The position numbers were made by a program, and so were the translations under genes. Below are positions 8,809 to 17,331 of a DNA stretch of 64,000 nt, piece after piece. Positions within the stretch are counted from its first letter, which is position 1; each line of letters starts with the position of its first letter. This stretch comes from Maribacter caenipelagi (GTDB taxonomy: Bacteria; Bacteroidota; Bacteroidia; Flavobacteriales; Flavobacteriaceae). Location: positions 157,133 through 221,132 of the forward strand of contig NZ_SNZW01000016.1 in the NCBI RefSeq assembly GCF_004364175.1, in the 5' to 3' direction. The notes under the pieces were generated by a model. The model was not told the origin of the DNA. It made no database searches and saw nothing but the letters and a program-made list of their open reading frames with translations.

Positions 8809-9876
8809 TTAGTTATTTGTTTTACTTAGAAATAGATTTTCATAATCTGCAATAATCTTACTTTCATTATATCTAGAAACTACAGCATTTCTTATTTCTT
8901 GAATATTCCAATCTTTGTTTGCCGATACCGTTATTTTATCTAAATATTCCTTTTGATCTTCTGCAATAAAACCATTTACATCTTCAATTATGATTTCATT
9001 TATACCACCAGGAGCATTAAATGCGACAACTGGTGTGCCTACTGCGCAACTTTCTAATAACACATTTGGAAAACCTTCTACAAAAGAACCTAAAAGAAAT
9101 ATATCGTGTTGCTGTAGTAAAGTAGAAACTTCGTTAGAAAAAGGAATATGGCTTACTTTTTCTGTTAAACCATATTTTTCTATAACACTAAAGATTTCAT
9201 CTTTTAGTTCTCCATTGCCAACAATAGTATATGAGAAGGGTATTTTCAAATCTTTTAGAACTTCTAAAATTCTCAAATGCCCTTTCCTACCAGAAAGACT
9301 ACCTACAGTTATTAGTTTGACCGGTTCACTTTTATCCCGTAATTCTTTTTTTAATTGGTATTTATCGGAAATAGGATTGTTAATAATTGCTATTTTAACT
9401 TCTGGAAAATTAGATAACTGCTTAATATCTTCAGCCATATCTATAGATTGGCAAACCATTACATCTAATTTGTGCATTAAATATTTATTGATCCAAGGCG
9501 GTAAAGTGGCTTTTATGTGCTGAACTTCTGCCAACTTACTAATTACGTTTACTTCCCTGCCAATAAAAATAATTCTTGAGAAGAATATTTTACAAAGACC
9601 AAGCATAATATTTACATGACCAATGGTACCAAAGACAATATCTGGTTTCCCTTTTTTTATGGTTTTGAATACTGTACCAAAGCTTCTTGATACTCTATCA
9701 TGATTCAAAAATTCAATTTTAACATCAGGTACTTTGAACGTAGCATCTTTATCAGATCCTATGACAAATAGAGTAGTGTCAAATTTAGATTTATCAATTT
9801 TTTGGGCAACAAAAGATACTACGCGCTCAGCACCGCCAGCTCTAAGCGATGGGATGAAAAAGAATATTCTTAACAA
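8809..9876 (-). CDS. Glycosyltransferase family 4 (TTG start)
   Basis: The 355-residue GT-B enzyme has the typical start FFIPSLRAGGAERVV and a donor site with EGFPNVLLE plus a downstream APGGINEII loop. The start used here is TTG at 9874-9876. It is the only start codon that keeps the conserved first strand, because the next ATG would remove the GGAERVV loop. It abuts the following GT4 gene with no gap. Its place in the repeat unit cannot be deduced. Confidence 0.85.
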   Translation of the reverse strand: MLRIFFFIPSLRAGGAERVVSFVAQKIDKSKFDTTLFVIGSDKDATFKVPDVKIEFLNHDRVSRSFGTVFKTIKKGKPDIVFGTIGHVNIMLGLCKIFFSRIIFIGREVNVISKLAEVQHIKATLPPWINKYLMHKLDVMVCQSIDMAEDIKQLSNFPEVKIAIINNPISDKYQLKKELRDKSEPVKLITVGSLSGRKGHLRILEVLKDLKIPFSYTIVGNGELKDEIFSVIEKYGLTEKVSHIPFSNEVSTLLQQHDIFLLGSFVEGFPNVLLESCAVGTPVVAFNAPGGINEIIIEDVNGFIAEDQKEYLDKITVSANKDWNIQEIRNAVVSRYNESKIIADYENLFLSKTNN

Positions 9877-9920
9877 ATCTATTTTTTTTAAATCATTAAA
9901 ATTAAAAATATCTGAATCAA

Positions 9921-11771
9921 TTAAACGATTCTTAATCCATTTGCATTCTTATCTAACCATTGTTTTAATACTAATAAACTCCATATCATTTGATAATGAT
10001 TCCATTTACCTAGCATATGTTCATCAATCATCTTACATACTTCTTTAACATTAATACCAGGAATGTTTTTGAGATTATTATGTGATAATTCACTTAAAAC
10101 GTAATCCTTTAATTCATTTCGAAACCATTTTTCAAAAGGCATGGAAAAACCTGATTTAGTACGATTAAATAATTCCTTTGGAACATGATCATATAAAATG
10201 CTTTTAAGAATTCGTTTTTGATTGTCTTTTTGAAATTTATACTCTAATGGAAGACCTCTAGCAAATTCGATTACTCTATAATCTAAAAAAGGTGACCTAG
10301 CTTCTAAAGAATAAGCCATTGTAGCTCTATCAACCTTGGTGTTAATATCCCAACTTAAATATGTTTTTAAATCAAAATCACTTACTTGTTCATGAAAATT
10401 TTTATTTGGATTATTTAAATATTTTAGTTCTGGAATTTTATGGATATTTAGATTTGAAAGAAACCAGCTTGAATTAACATCAGAAATTAAATCTAAATAA
10501 GCATCACCTGATGACTTCGCTGAAATTAAGGCTTTTAAAGCATTAAATCTTTTATTATTTGTGCAGGAAATTAATTCTGAACTTAATTTCCGCGCCGAAT
10601 ACGGAATTTTAAGAGTTCTTTTGATTTTATCCAACTTAGCATATCGCCTGTATCCCATAAATGCTTCATCAGCACCGTCACCTGATAATGCAACCGTTAC
10701 ATGTGGTTTTGTATATTTTGCAAGTAACATTGATGGTATGGCAGAAGCATCGGCAAAGGGTTCATCATAAAATTCACTAAAATTTTGAATTAGATTTAAG
10801 CCTTCTTTATAATTACAATCAATTATATGATGGTCTGTGTTTAAATGTTGAGCAACTTTTTGGGCATAAATACTTTCGTCGAAATCTTTTTCACTAAATC
10901 TTACAGAAAATGTTTTTACTTTTGTTGATGAACTTTTGGCTGCTAATGCGGCTATAAGAGAAGAATCAACTCCGCCGGAAAGGAACACACCTAATGGTAC
11001 GTCAGCAATCATTCTAAGCCGTATGGAGTCTGTTAGTAAATCTTCCAACTGTAATTTAGCTTCATTAAATGAGAGATTTAAATTGATATTGGAAGTGTAT
11101 TTTATATCCCAATACTGCCAATCTGAATACTTTTTACTAATTAAATCAAATTTAAAACAATATCCATCTTTTAATTTTTTAATCTCATTAAAGATGCTTT
11201 GCTCACCCGAAACGTTGTACCAAATAAAAAAATTTTTAATAGATTGGGAACTTACAGTTAAATCTTTGTTAAATAATTGAATTGAGGATATCTGGCTGGC
11301 AAATTCAAAACCTGATGGGCCTAAATAATAATAAAATGGCTTTTGACCTAAACGGTCTTTAGCTCCGAATAATAAATTTTTATTATAATCGTAAATAACA
11401 AAGGCAAACATGCCATTAAAATATTTAACACATTCTTCACCATATTCTAAATATGATGCACATATAACTTCGGTGTCGCTCTCTGTACTAAATGAATATC
11501 CCTTTGAGATTAACTCTTTTTTTAAATCTAAATAATTATAAATTTCGCCATTAAATACAATGCTAATTTTATCGAAATAATTGAAAGGTTGATTTGATCT
11601 TTGGTCTAAATCAATAATAGATAATCTATTATGTCCTAATATTACATTACTATATTGATTCCTATATATTTGTATACCTGATTGATCAGGACCCCTAAAA
11701 TTTGTTCTTTCTAATTTTTTTTTTACTTCTTCTTTGCTATATCCTATAGTAGATCCATATATTCCACACAT
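9921..11771 (-). CDS. Glutamine-hydrolysing asparagine synthase-like amidotransferase
   Basis: The 616-residue protein begins MCGIYG, so after Met removal the N-terminal Cys2 is the glutaminase nucleophile (class II, about residues 2-210, with GHNRLSIIDL and NGEIYNY). The synthetase half carries the ATP PPi loop LSGGVDSS near residue 265 and ends in the FARGLPLEYKFQ and SGFSMPFEKWF segments of AsnB. Such genes inside O-antigen or capsule loci (for example Francisella wbtH) are linked to amidation of uronic acids. This locus also makes GalNAcA-type precursors, so a uronamide-forming role is plausible. Ordinary asparagine synthesis cannot be excluded. Confidence 0.85.
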   Translation of the reverse strand: MCGIYGSTIGYSKEEVKKKLERTNFRGPDQSGIQIYRNQYSNVILGHNRLSIIDLDQRSNQPFNYFDKISIVFNGEIYNYLDLKKELISKGYSFSTESDTEVICASYLEYGEECVKYFNGMFAFVIYDYNKNLLFGAKDRLGQKPFYYYLGPSGFEFASQISSIQLFNKDLTVSSQSIKNFFIWYNVSGEQSIFNEIKKLKDGYCFKFDLISKKYSDWQYWDIKYTSNINLNLSFNEAKLQLEDLLTDSIRLRMIADVPLGVFLSGGVDSSLIAALAAKSSSTKVKTFSVRFSEKDFDESIYAQKVAQHLNTDHHIIDCNYKEGLNLIQNFSEFYDEPFADASAIPSMLLAKYTKPHVTVALSGDGADEAFMGYRRYAKLDKIKRTLKIPYSARKLSSELISCTNNKRFNALKALISAKSSGDAYLDLISDVNSSWFLSNLNIHKIPELKYLNNPNKNFHEQVSDFDLKTYLSWDINTKVDRATMAYSLEARSPFLDYRVIEFARGLPLEYKFQKDNQKRILKSILYDHVPKELFNRTKSGFSMPFEKWFRNELKDYVLSELSHNNLKNIPGINVKEVCKMIDEHMLGKWNHYQMIWSLLVLKQWLDKNANGLRIV

Positions 11772-11845
11772 AATTTTCTCAATAAATTTAATTACAACAT
11801 TTAAACGTAAGTAAACGTTAAGGATTGTATTAACTGATATTTTCT

Positions 11846-12934
11846 TTACAATTCAATGGATTTTATTAAATCATGCCATTTAGTTCCAATGTTTTTAATT
11901 TCGTATTTTTTACTTAATTCAATGGCTGCAGTTGAAAATTGTTGTCTAATTTTTAAATTATTAATTAAATATTCCATCTTGTTTTCTAAAACTGTTTGAT
12001 TACCTACAGGTATCAAGTAACCATTTTTACCACAAGTTATTAAGTCTTTAGGACCATGTGGGCAATTAGTAGAAATTGTAGGAATGCCAAAATATAAAGC
12101 TTCTAATAAAGCATTGGGAAACCCTTCATGCTCAGATGTGAAAACAAACATACCTGCTATATTATAATATTTAGCAACATCATTTTGTGCTCCTAAAAAT
12201 TCTATTCGATTACTAACTTTAAGTTCTTTTGCAAGTTCAATACATCTGATTAAATTTGGGCCTTTTCCAAGAAAAACAAGTTTCCATGTTTTATTTTTTA
12301 AATTTGCAAATGCTCTTATTAATAAATCCTGGGCCTTCCCTTCTTTAAAACTACCAACATTTAAAATAATATTTTCGCGTGAATTCTTTAGTGTCCTTTG
12401 TCTTTGTAAATTTTCTCCGATAGCATTGGGTATTATGTCTATCTTTAAATTGTTAAAATATTGCGAATAAAAATCTTTATTGCCTTGAGTTTGTACTACT
12501 AATTTTTGGGCATATTTATATGTTAGGTTTCTTGCTATTTCTTTTATTTTAGATAATTTAAAAACAGCGTGATTTGCTCGTTCACTAACCACAATAGGTT
12601 TATTTAAAATTTTACAAGCAATAATAGAATTAATATTAGCAATGGTCATAAAACTGATAACTACATCAGAATTTTCGTTGTCAATAATTTTTTTGAGCTC
12701 ATTTATTCTATAAAAGCTATCATGTAGACTTTTAAAAAGATTTGTTTTAGTTTTTATTTTATCAAAACAGTATTTTAAGTTGACTATTGGGTCAATTTCA
12801 TAGAAAGACTCCCCCTTGTTTAATGTAATTATTGTTGTATCATGATTTGAACATAAAAAGTTAGCTAAACCGGTAACGGCACGCTCAGCACCACCGGAAG
12901 CATTTAATCCATATATAACTAAGGCTATTTTCAT
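11846..12934 (-). CDS. Glycosyltransferase family 4
   Basis: The 362-residue GT-B protein has the acceptor-side start GLNASGGAERAVTGLANFL, a VVSERANHAVF segment near residue 118, and an intact donor motif EGFPNALLE followed by STNCPHGPKDLI. The HGPKDLI loop is common in GT4 enzymes related to GalNAc or GlcNAc transfer, but no donor can be assigned. It lies 11 bp after the polymerase gene and 74 bp before the amidotransferase gene on the same strand, in a single unit. Confidence 0.87.
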   Translation of the reverse strand: MKIALVIYGLNASGGAERAVTGLANFLCSNHDTTIITLNKGESFYEIDPIVNLKYCFDKIKTKTNLFKSLHDSFYRINELKKIIDNENSDVVISFMTIANINSIIACKILNKPIVVSERANHAVFKLSKIKEIARNLTYKYAQKLVVQTQGNKDFYSQYFNNLKIDIIPNAIGENLQRQRTLKNSRENIILNVGSFKEGKAQDLLIRAFANLKNKTWKLVFLGKGPNLIRCIELAKELKVSNRIEFLGAQNDVAKYYNIAGMFVFTSEHEGFPNALLEALYFGIPTISTNCPHGPKDLITCGKNGYLIPVGNQTVLENKMEYLINNLKIRQQFSTAAIELSKKYEIKNIGTKWHDLIKSIEL

Positions 12935-12945
12935 CGCTTAAATGT

Positions 12946-14112
12946 TTATGTTAACTTAGAATCTAAATTAGTTGTATCACTAATGATTTTGTATTGTAAC
13001 CACATTGAGAAAAATAGAAGGTACTCATTTGTCCAATAACTATGATTGGTTGATATAAAAAGACAAAATGAGACAAGCATTAAAAATAGACTAGGATATT
13101 CTTCAAACTTACTCCATGCTTTTTTTATTAATACTCCATAAAAAATTAACATTATAGAAATTGGGATAATACCGCTTTCACCCCAGGTTTTAATATATGC
13201 ATTATGAGGACCCATGGTTGAAACTTTCGCTCCGCCATCAAAAGCTAAATAACCATTTCCGAAAAATGGTTTAGAGAAAAGTGCAGGATAATAGACTGCC
13301 CAAGTTTGTGTTCTGCTATCCTTTTTTAATGCATTGGAATTATTTGACTTGCCATTGCCAGTAACTAAATTGCTCATAGCTTCTAACCGAACATTTTTTT
13401 TCGGTAAAAATTCATTATAAGTCAAAAGAGCAAGGAAAAGACCTAGTCCAATAGCTAATACCCTGATGTTTTTTATCGAAATTTTAATGGACAACAAATT
13501 TATTAATAACCATACAACTAAGAATGTCCTTGAAAAAGTTATAAAGCCAATAAAAGTAAAACTAATTTGTGATATTAATTTCCATTTTTTACTAACACCA
13601 AAACTAAGAGCATAACCCATCATGCAAATAAAGCCTAATGAATTGGGATTCAAATAAAAACCACTATATCTTCCTCCGTCTTTATACGGGTCTATAAAAA
13701 AGAACATTTGAATAAACACTGTGAAGGCTCCAATCAATAATGGTATAAGTAATTCCTTGTTAGTAGTATTTTTTACCACTTGGTACCCTCCAATGATTAT
13801 AATGAAATACTTAATTATGGCAACATAATAATCTCTGTCTCCAACAAGATATGCTTGATCGGATAAACTGCCAATTAAAAAGTATGATATGCCTAATATT
13901 AGCATCCATACATTAGTTGATTTATTTTTCTCTATAAAAAAATAAATCAACATTAATAGAAAAGAAAAGTAACTTAAAATACTAGAAATAACTGGACTTA
14001 TATGCTTTAAAATAAATCCAGGTAAATTTAGCATCACTAATATCAGTAGTGTAATTTTTATAATTTGTTTAATCAATATGGATTTTTTTTCAAAATTAGT
14101 TATTCTACTCAA
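12946..14112 (-). CDS. Wzy-like O-antigen polymerase/ligase family protein
   Basis: This 388-residue, very hydrophobic protein has about ten membrane segments. It also has the O-antigen ligase-type pattern: a TFSRTFLVVWLLINL helix, a periplasmic loop around residues 230-290, and GPHNAYIKTWGESG before the last helices. Wzy enzymes polymerise lipid-linked repeats on the periplasmic face. The start is TTG at 14110-14112, directly after an in-frame TAG, and no ATG lies before the first membrane helix. The IS3-type element ends only 47 bp upstream, so the native 5' region of this gene has probably been displaced. Confidence 0.82.
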   Translation of the reverse strand: MSRITNFEKKSILIKQIIKITLLILVMLNLPGFILKHISPVISSILSYFSFLLMLIYFFIEKNKSTNVWMLILGISYFLIGSLSDQAYLVGDRDYYVAIIKYFIIIIGGYQVVKNTTNKELLIPLLIGAFTVFIQMFFFIDPYKDGGRYSGFYLNPNSLGFICMMGYALSFGVSKKWKLISQISFTFIGFITFSRTFLVVWLLINLLSIKISIKNIRVLAIGLGLFLALLTYNEFLPKKNVRLEAMSNLVTGNGKSNNSNALKKDSRTQTWAVYYPALFSKPFFGNGYLAFDGGAKVSTMGPHNAYIKTWGESGIIPISIMLIFYGVLIKKAWSKFEEYPSLFLMLVSFCLFISTNHSYWTNEYLLFFSMWLQYKIISDTTNLDSKLT

Positions 14113-14159
14113 CTATTTTGTTTTTTTAAGATAAAAGAATCATTTTTATCTTTAAAAAG

Positions 14160-14184
14160 TGTCCCGTCCTGAAATAAGTTGACA
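14160..14184 (+). repeat. IS3-type left inverted repeat
   Basis: This is the 25-bp left end, beginning TGTCCCGTCCTG and ending GTTGACA. It matches the reverse complement of 15448-15472 at 20 of 25 positions. Confidence 0.9.
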
Positions 14185-14200
14185 CAAAATCGACTTATTT

Positions 14201-14593
14201 ATGAAACATTCAATTATTACGGTAAACAAGCGTACTCAACGCGATTATAATCTGGGCTTTAAATTAAGTGTTGTCCATCAGGTCGAAAAAGGCGAGATGA
14301 CCTATTAGCAGGCTCAAAAGGCCTATGGTATTCAAGGTAGAAGTACTGTTTTGGTTTGGCTGAGAAAACATGGTACATTAGATTGGAGCAAACCTATACG
14401 CCGTCAAATGCCAAAATCAAAAGAAACACCAGCCCAAAAAATCAAACGCCTGGAGAGAGAGCTTTCCGATGAAAAACTGAGGAACAAGATTCTCAACACC
14501 ATGATCGACATCTCCGATAAACAGTATGGTACCGCTATCAGAAAAAAGCATTTGCCCGATCAATCCAGCGCATCCGACAAGAACAACGATTAA
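14201..14593 (+). pseudogene. IS3 orfA (helix-turn-helix/coiled-coil subunit) with premature stop
   Basis: ATG 14201 begins a basic 130-codon frame. An HTH region is followed by a leucine-zipper-like segment (KIKRLERELSDEKLRNKIL near residues 85-105), as in IS3 OrfA proteins. The frame is broken by TAG at 14306-14308, in MTY*QAQKAYG, where the context suggests an original CAG glutamine. A TTG/GTG-initiated fragment from about 14351 would lack the HTH. The frame ends at 14593 after the slippery site. Confidence 0.85.
14542..14548 (+). promoter_or_regulatory. Programmed -1 frameshift site A AAA AAG
   Basis: In the orfA frame the codons read AGA AAA AAG, giving the canonical IS3 slippery heptamer. 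Slipping back one base enters the orfB frame (AAA AAA GCA) and produces the full transposase. Confidence 0.85.
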
Positions 14594-15392
14594 GTCTATC
14601 TCGTTGTTGTCGATTGTTTGGGATAAGTAGACAAGCTGTCTACCAAGCAGAAAAACGTATCATAAAAAGAGAAGAAGAGCTTGTAAAGGTAAAGAACCTG
14701 GTCGAAGGTGTTCGCAAGGATATGCCCAGGATCGGTACACGAAAGTTGTATTACCTGTTAAAGCCCGAATTCGCAAAGCACAACTTAAAAATAGGAAGAG
14801 ATGCCCTGTTTGGATATTTACGCTCGGAATCGATGCTGATAAGGCCAAGGAAGAATTAAACCAGGACAACAGACTCCAGGCATTGGCTTAGAAAACATCC
14901 CAATCTGATGAAAGAAATATAGGTTTCCAGACCGGAGGAGTTCTTCGTCAGTGATATTACATACATTAAAAGCAGGGAGCGGACACATTACTTATCCTTG
15001 GTGACCGATGCCTATAGTAGAAAAATAATGGGGTATCATCTTAGTGATGACATGAGTGCCGAGAATGTGGTAAAGGCAGTAAGAATGGCGAACGGCAATA
15101 GACTGACGAGCGAAGAGCTAATTCATCATTCCGATAGAGGATTGCAATATTGCTTCGCCATATACCAAAAGGAACTACGGCAAAGTAATATGACCCCATC
15201 AATGACGGATGGGTATGATTGCTACCAAAATGCATTGGCGGAACGAATCAACGGCATATTGAAAGGGGAATTCTTGATATATAAATGTAACAGTGGCAAA
15301 GAATTGAAAAAGCTCATAGCAGAATCCATAAGAACGTATAATAACAAAAGACCGCACTTGAGCCTAAAATATAAAACACCTAACTTTATACA

Positions 15393-15434
15393 TAACAAAA
15401 AACCAGAGAAGCTAGCTTCTCTGGTTTTTTGTTA
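15393..15434. terminator. Perfect 42-bp palindrome, bidirectional terminator
   Basis: Every base from 15393 to 15434 pairs around the centre at 15413/15414. The core is CCAGAGAAGC/GCTTCTCTGG, flanked by A6 and T6 runs, so each strand can form a stem followed by a U tract. It overlaps the last codons of orfB and lies 53 bp from the stop of the converging lyase gene. It can therefore end transcripts from both sides. Confidence 0.8.
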
Positions 15435-15447
15435 ATTATTTAAAAAC

Positions 15448-15472
15448 TGTCAACCTATTTTAGGACGACTCA
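15448..15472 (-). repeat. IS3-type right inverted repeat
   Basis: This is the 25-bp right end, reading TGAGTCGTCCTA...GTTGACA on the - strand. It differs from the left end at five positions and ends CA on the + strand. Confidence 0.88.
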
Positions 15473-15486
15473 TAGTTCTCAAGTGA

Positions 15487-17331
15487 TTAATTATCAACTT
15501 GATTCATATACTCCTCAATATTTTCATATCCATCACCGTCATAATCACCTCTATATGATTCATTTAGGCTTCCAAATTCCCGTAATTCCCACGAATCAGA
15601 CATTCCATCCATATCTGTATCATATGATTCAGGGCGCATGTTAGAGGGTATACTAGGAAGTGTCCAATTATTTTCTGATTTGGTTTGATACTGTAAGTTT
15701 TTGGAAACTATTTCTAACTGTGAAGTGTCAAAACTATCTCTGAATTGATTTATTCGACCATTGTTATCTAAATACTTGAACGCACCAACATTACCGTTTT
15801 GAATCAATTCTGTATATGTTTCTTGCGGTGTTAAAGGTTCTATGGGGTTCGGGAAACCAATATGTGGATTGTTAGTAAAGAAATTTGATGGCGCGGGTAT
15901 ATGACTATCTTTTAATGACCAAATAACAGAATTATCTTCATTTAAATCACCTGTCAATAATTTTTCAAAATAATTTTCTCTAGTATACACAGAAGGGGAT
16001 TCATAACTATATTCTACATTTATATAATCCAGAATTTTATTTGGGGAATCATCTCCACTATAATAATTTCCTATTTCATTTAAATTTAAACCCATAAATA
16101 TGCTTGATTGCTTAGAAGGTATACTTTGTATGACATTATTAACCTTTTCAGCTAAACCATTGAATGAAAGATTGGGTGTTCTATTTGATCCAACGATTAC
16201 ATTCTTATTAAACGATATTAAATTTACTTTATCTTCTGGATTACCCGGTCTTCCTGGATTAATGGCTATATATGCTGCGGTATGGCTATCTTGAATAAAA
16301 TTATGTGAAAAAGTAAAATTTTCAATTCTATCCACATTATCATGTATGTATGCACCAATAGCTTTATCTTGAGCAAAGGATACAGAACAATGGTCGATTA
16401 TTACATTATAGCCACCATAAAATAGAAATCCCCAAGTGTAACTATCATCTTCCATTGATTTTTGACCTGTTTTGTTATAAATAGGTCTGCTTCTTAAATA
16501 TCTTATAATTAAGTTATTAGAGCTATTATTTTGACCATTAATTCTAAATGCACCACCAGTTAAGGTAATGCCCCCTAGTGGTGCAGATTGACCAAATATA
16601 GTTTTTTGGTTTACATTCGGAATGCCGGCGCTACCAAAACGATTTTCCGTACCGCCTTGTCCTAATTCAATATTGCCTGAGACATTAAAAATGATGTAAC
16701 CAACATTTTCATTTTGTAATGCTGAATATAAGCCTCCAACATAATATTCGTCATTTTCATCGGACTTTTGGTAATAAGTTAATTCTTGGTTTACATTTAA
16801 AGTATTAATTATTGCCAAAACTTTTCCTCTACCTCCAGTAGAGTTTGAACCACCTCCATAAGCGCTAGGAAAGGCTTTTACTGGTCCATTATCACTAATA
16901 GATATAGTAACTGTTGCTTGTTCTTCAGTTTGTTCACCCGTTTCTTCATTAACAACTTCAGCAGTATACGTAAAGGAATCTTCTTCGGGTGTTGTTTCAT
17001 CTGGAGTTGCTTCTTCAGTTCCTATTTTATACGTTAATGTATTGTCGTCATTAATAGTGACAATACCATTAATTGGTGATGAAGTTTCTATAATAGTTAT
17101 ATTACTATTGGAACTTACATTATCATTATTTAAAACATCCATTAATATGGTAGTTTGACCTTCAGCCATGTAAAAACTATCATTGATTAGTAATGAATTT
17201 TCAAATCGAGTATCATCGGTAGTAATTACATACTCAGATAATAAATCGGCATCTTTACTACAAGAAAAAAGAAAAATGGTGGCGAAAATTGACAGCGTCA
17301 ATTTAGTGGAGAAACGAATAAACTTGGACAT
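15487..17331 (-). CDS. Surface lipoprotein pectate lyase-like protein (PL1-type beta-helix)
   Basis: ATG 17331 is chosen over an upstream in-frame ATG (17466) because it gives a clean lipoprotein signal with lipidated Cys24 in FLFSC. The following SKDAD resembles the Flavobacteriia lipoprotein surface-export signal. Domains in the 614 residues are a cadherin/Big_9-like Ig domain (about 45-150), a right-handed beta-helix of PL1 pectate-lyase type (about 160-500), and a C-terminal calcium-binding repeat region (DTDMDGMSDSWE, DYDGDGYENIEEY). The helix carries NVIIDHCSVSF, the PL1 vWiDH strand, and GSNRTPNLSF. It would cleave uronic-acid polymers at the cell surface. The locus makes GalA- and GalNAcA-type precursors, so release or trimming of the cell's own polymer is plausible. 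Mobile elements lie on both sides. Confidence 0.82.
   Translation of the reverse strand: MSKFIRFSTKLTLSIFATIFLFSCSKDADLLSEYVITTDDTRFENSLLINDSFYMAEGQTTILMDVLNNDNVSSNSNITIIETSSPINGIVTINDDNTLTYKIGTEEATPDETTPEEDSFTYTAEVVNEETGEQTEEQATVTISISDNGPVKAFPSAYGGGSNSTGGRGKVLAIINTLNVNQELTYYQKSDENDEYYVGGLYSALQNENVGYIIFNVSGNIELGQGGTENRFGSAGIPNVNQKTIFGQSAPLGGITLTGGAFRINGQNNSSNNLIIRYLRSRPIYNKTGQKSMEDDSYTWGFLFYGGYNVIIDHCSVSFAQDKAIGAYIHDNVDRIENFTFSHNFIQDSHTAAYIAINPGRPGNPEDKVNLISFNKNVIVGSNRTPNLSFNGLAEKVNNVIQSIPSKQSSIFMGLNLNEIGNYYSGDDSPNKILDYINVEYSYESPSVYTRENYFEKLLTGDLNEDNSVIWSLKDSHIPAPSNFFTNNPHIGFPNPIEPLTPQETYTELIQNGNVGAFKYLDNNGRINQFRDSFDTSQLEIVSKNLQYQTKSENNWTLPSIPSNMRPESYDTDMDGMSDSWELREFGSLNESYRGDYDGDGYENIEEYMNQVDN

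Larger units (their letters stand above)
14521..15435 (+). pseudogene. IS3 orfB transposase (DDE integrase core) with two premature stops
   Basis: The frame opens after a stop at 14518-14520 and has no ATG near its start. It would be made as an OrfAB fusion by -1 slippage at 14542-14548. The integrase core is complete: catalytic Asp codons at 14953 (SDITYI) and 15133 (HSDRGLQY) and Glu at 15241 (ALAERING), spaced as DD(35)E. TAA at 14857-14859 and TAG at 14920-14922 interrupt the linker between the HTH_21 region and the core. The unbroken part, 14998-15435, still reads as a normal catalytic C-terminus. Substitutions, not indels, did the damage. Confidence 0.9.
14160..15472 (+). mobile_element. 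IS3-family insertion sequence, decayed
   Basis: A 1313-bp element starts TG and ends CA, with 25-bp terminal inverted repeats that match at 20 positions. It carries overlapping orfA and orfB reading frames, a canonical A AAA AAG slippery site between them, and a DD(35)E transposase, all diagnostic of IS3. Three nonsense codons (14306, 14857, 14920) interrupt the frames with no indel, so it is inactive or only mobilised in trans. No convincing 3-4 bp target duplication is visible (AAG on the left, TAG on the right). It sits between the polymerase and lyase genes. Confidence 0.92.

Noticed and set aside
10561-10770. + strand open frame inside the amidotransferase gene
   Set aside because: It is a shadow frame in a complete AsnB-like gene with conserved motifs on the other strand.
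14351-14593. Separate small gene in the IS
   Set aside because: It is the part of orfA after the TAG at 14306, lacks a proper start and has lost the HTH region.
14157-15475. Target-site duplication of the IS3 element
   Set aside because: The flanks are AAG and TAG; only two of three bases agree, so no duplication is claimed.
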